From Parvularcula oceani (GTDB taxonomy: Bacteria; Pseudomonadota; Alphaproteobacteria; Caulobacterales; Parvularculaceae), in NCBI RefSeq assembly GCF_000733125.1, contig NZ_JPHU01000005.1, positions 62,001-126,000 on the forward strand: a stretch of 64,000 nt of DNA, given 5' to 3'. Both the position numbers and the translations under genes were made by a program. Shown one piece after another: positions 62,814-64,000 of the stretch; position 1 is the stretch's first letter, and each line of letters starts with the position of its first letter. The notes beneath the pieces are model-generated. The model was not told the origin of the DNA. It worked only from the letters and a program-made list of their open reading frames with translations, and did no database searches.

Positions 62814-63572
62814 ATGCCTTTCATGCCGAACCCGCTCACACAGCTCGCGAACCCTGCGCGCTTCCTCGCCGTCAGCCGGCCGCTCGTGCCGGTCTTCGGC
62901 ATCGCCATGCTGCTGCTCCTGGGGGTCGGCAGCTATCTCGCCTTCTTCGGCTCGCCGCCCGATCATCGCCAGGGCGAATCCGTGCGCATCATGTATGTCC
63001 ACGTGCCCGCCGCCTGGCTCGCCATGCAGACCTATGCGCTGCTCGCGATCGCCTCTCTCGTCGGTTTCGTCTGGCGGCACAGGCTGGCCGATCTCGCCGC
63101 GCGCGAGGCGGCGCCGCTCGGGCTCGCCTTCACCTTCCTGGCGCTCGCCACAGGCAGTCTCTGGGGCCGCGTGACCTGGGGGGTGTGGTGGGACTGGGAC
63201 CCGCGCCTGACATCGATGCTGGTCCTCCTCTTCCTCTATATCGGCTATCTGGCCATCTGGCGGGTGATGGACGAAGCGGCCGCCGCGCGCTCGGCCGCGC
63301 TTCTGGCAATGCTCGGCGCGGTCAACCTGCCGATCATCAAGTTCTCGGTCGAGTGGTGGGACACGCTGCACCAGAAGGCGACGGTGATCCGGCCCGACGG
63401 CCCCTCCATGCCCGCCTCCATGCTGTGGCCGCTGGCGCTGATGGCGCTCGGCTATACCGCCCTGTTCGCCTTTGTCCTTCTTCTGAGGATGCGCACCGCC
63501 CTCTCCCGCCGCAAGGCGCAGGGCCGCCCTGCGCGCGCGCCCTCCACAGCCGTTCTGGAGCCTGCCGCGTGA
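62814..63572 (+). CDS. ccmC: Heme exporter / heme lyase protein CcmC
   Basis: A 252-residue six-helix membrane protein of cytochrome c maturation (system I). The tryptophan-rich heme-handling motif reads WGVWWDWDPRLTSM. Histidine motifs IMYVHVPAAW and VEWWDTLHQ flank it on the periplasmic side. CcmC transfers heme to the CcmE chaperone. ATG 62814 is used; ATG 62823 is possible. The stop overlaps the ccmD start. Confidence 0.95.
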   Translation: MPFMPNPLTQLANPARFLAVSRPLVPVFGIAMLLLLGVGSYLAFFGSPPDHRQGESVRIMYVHVPAAWLAMQTYALLAIASLVGFVWRHRLADLAAREAAPLGLAFTFLALATGSLWGRVTWGVWWDWDPRLTSMLVLLFLYIGYLAIWRVMDEAAAARSAALLAMLGAVNLPIIKFSVEWWDTLHQKATVIRPDGPSMPASMLWPLALMALGYTALFAFVLLLRMRTALSRRKAQGRPARAPSTAVLEPAA

Positions 63573-63679
63573 CGGTCGATCCCGCCCCCTATATCGCGGC
63601 CGCCTGGCTCCTCTCCACAGGGCTCCTGGGCGGCATGACGCTCCATGCCCTCTTCCAGAGCCGCCGGAGCGGGCGATGA
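63569..63679 (+). CDS. ccmD: Heme exporter protein CcmD
   Basis: A 36-residue small membrane protein read as MTVDPAPYIAAAWLLS and onward to FQSRRSGR, with one helix and a basic cytoplasmic end. Its size, the PYI start and position between ccmC and ccmE identify it as CcmD, which helps release holo-CcmE. It starts at GTG 63569 within GTGA overlapping the ccmC stop, and its own stop overlaps the ccmE ATG. Confidence 0.9.
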   Translation: MTVDPAPYIAAAWLLSTGLLGGMTLHALFQSRRSGR

Positions 63680-64000
63680 GCAAGAAGCGCACGCCCTATC
63701 GCCGCCGTCAGAGGCGGGCTCTGATTCTGGGCCTGGTCCTGCCGGCCTTCGCCGGCGCGACCGCGCTCGCTCTCGCCGCGATCACCCGCACCCAAGTCTA
63801 CAGCTATGCGCCTTCGCAGCTGCCGGACGCGTCGGAGATCGGCGGGCGCACGGTCAAGCTCGGCGGTCTCGTGGCGGAAGGATCCCTGCTCCAGGAGGAG
63901 GGAACGGCCGTGCGCTTCGCTCTCACGGATGGCGAGGCGACCGTGCCGGTGCGCTTCGATGGCCTGCTGCCGAGCCTCGTTCTCGAAGGCGACGGGGCGG
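63676..64000 (+). CDS. ccmE: Heme chaperone CcmE (3' end outside the window)
   Basis: The first 108 codons are visible. A basic N-terminus (MSKKRTPYRRRQRR) is followed by one transmembrane helix (about 15-36) and the start of the OB-fold domain. The latter reads YAPSQLPDASEIGGRTVKLGGLVAEGSL, then VRFALTDGEATVPVRFDGLLP, as in CcmE. The heme-binding histidine lies beyond the window. ATG 63676 overlaps the ccmD stop (ATGA). Confidence 0.92.
   Translation, partial: MSKKRTPYRRRQRRALILGLVLPAFAGATALALAAITRTQVYSYAPSQLPDASEIGGRTVKLGGLVAEGSLLQEEGTAVRFALTDGEATVPVRFDGLLPSLVLEGDGA

Overview
This 64 kb window is a gene-dense, high-GC (roughly two-thirds G+C by eye) stretch of bacterial chromosome. It most likely comes from an aerobic member of the Alphaproteobacteria. 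Evidence for this is the CarD regulator, the small families DUF1178, DUF1491, DUF2336 and DUF4170, the CoxF-like small protein in the cytochrome oxidase operon, the comF-grxC-nitrilase-DUF1178 gene order, a sensor kinase of the PleC/DivJ/PdhS type, and split glycine dehydrogenase subunits. I see no phage, insertion sequence, CRISPR array, rRNA or convincing tRNA, and no gene-free stretch longer than 300 bases. Genes are tightly packed, many with 1-, 4- or 8-base start/stop overlaps.

Layout. 1-9.8 kb: the 3' end of carD, a DUF885 peptidase, an SDR and a GH13 alpha-glucosidase, an OsmC protein, then (minus strand) panD, an M28 peptidase lipoprotein and a DUF547 protein, and a ferredoxin-NADP reductase. 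9.8-15.3 kb: a minus-strand run methyltransferase-feoA-feoB-AsmA-like, and a plus-strand transaldolase/Fsa. 15.3-21.8 kb: comF-grxC-nitrilase-DUF1178, a methyltransferase, a histidine kinase with DUF1491, an unknown lipoprotein and sufE. 21.8-27.6 kb: aa3-type cytochrome c oxidase genes ctaC-ctaD-ctaB-coxF-ctaG. 27.7-32.3 kb: a TPR protein, tldD, two convergent DCC-family genes, a J-domain protein, gluQ and a DnaA-domain-IV-only protein.

32.4-40.6 kb is an Mrp-type multisubunit cation/proton antiporter operon (E-F-G-DUF4040-B-C-D-D-small-D). It lacks a full-length MrpA and its MrpC carries a histidine-rich insert. 40.8-43.7 kb holds a DUF2336 protein and three small exported or TonB-like proteins. 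43.7-49.0 kb is the glycine cleavage operon (gcvT-gcvH-VOC protein-gcvPA-gcvPB) behind a tandem glycine riboswitch. 49.0-56.5 kb: a TRIC-type channel, tldE/pmbA, a cysQ-like phosphatase, DUF4170, a peroxiredoxin, YqgE, an EAL protein, a GNAT enzyme and thrC. 56.6-64 kb: a BrkB-type membrane protein, a CPA1 antiporter, a GH35 beta-galactosidase, rpmE, a MATE exporter and ccmC-ccmD-ccmE (the last cut by the window end).

Functionally the window combines respiratory-chain assembly (oxidase subunits, heme farnesylation, copper insertion, cytochrome c maturation), ion homeostasis (Mrp and NhaP-type antiporters), iron uptake (FeoAB), Fe-S and thiol/peroxide chemistry (SufE, glutaredoxin, OsmC, peroxiredoxin) and C1/amino-acid metabolism. 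The most unusual signals are the evenly spaced histidines in MrpC, an insertion of about 100 residues in oxidase subunit II, a DnaA DNA-binding domain encoded alone, a shared palindrome upstream of two exported peptidase genes, and a nested palindromic repeat inside the gcv operon.
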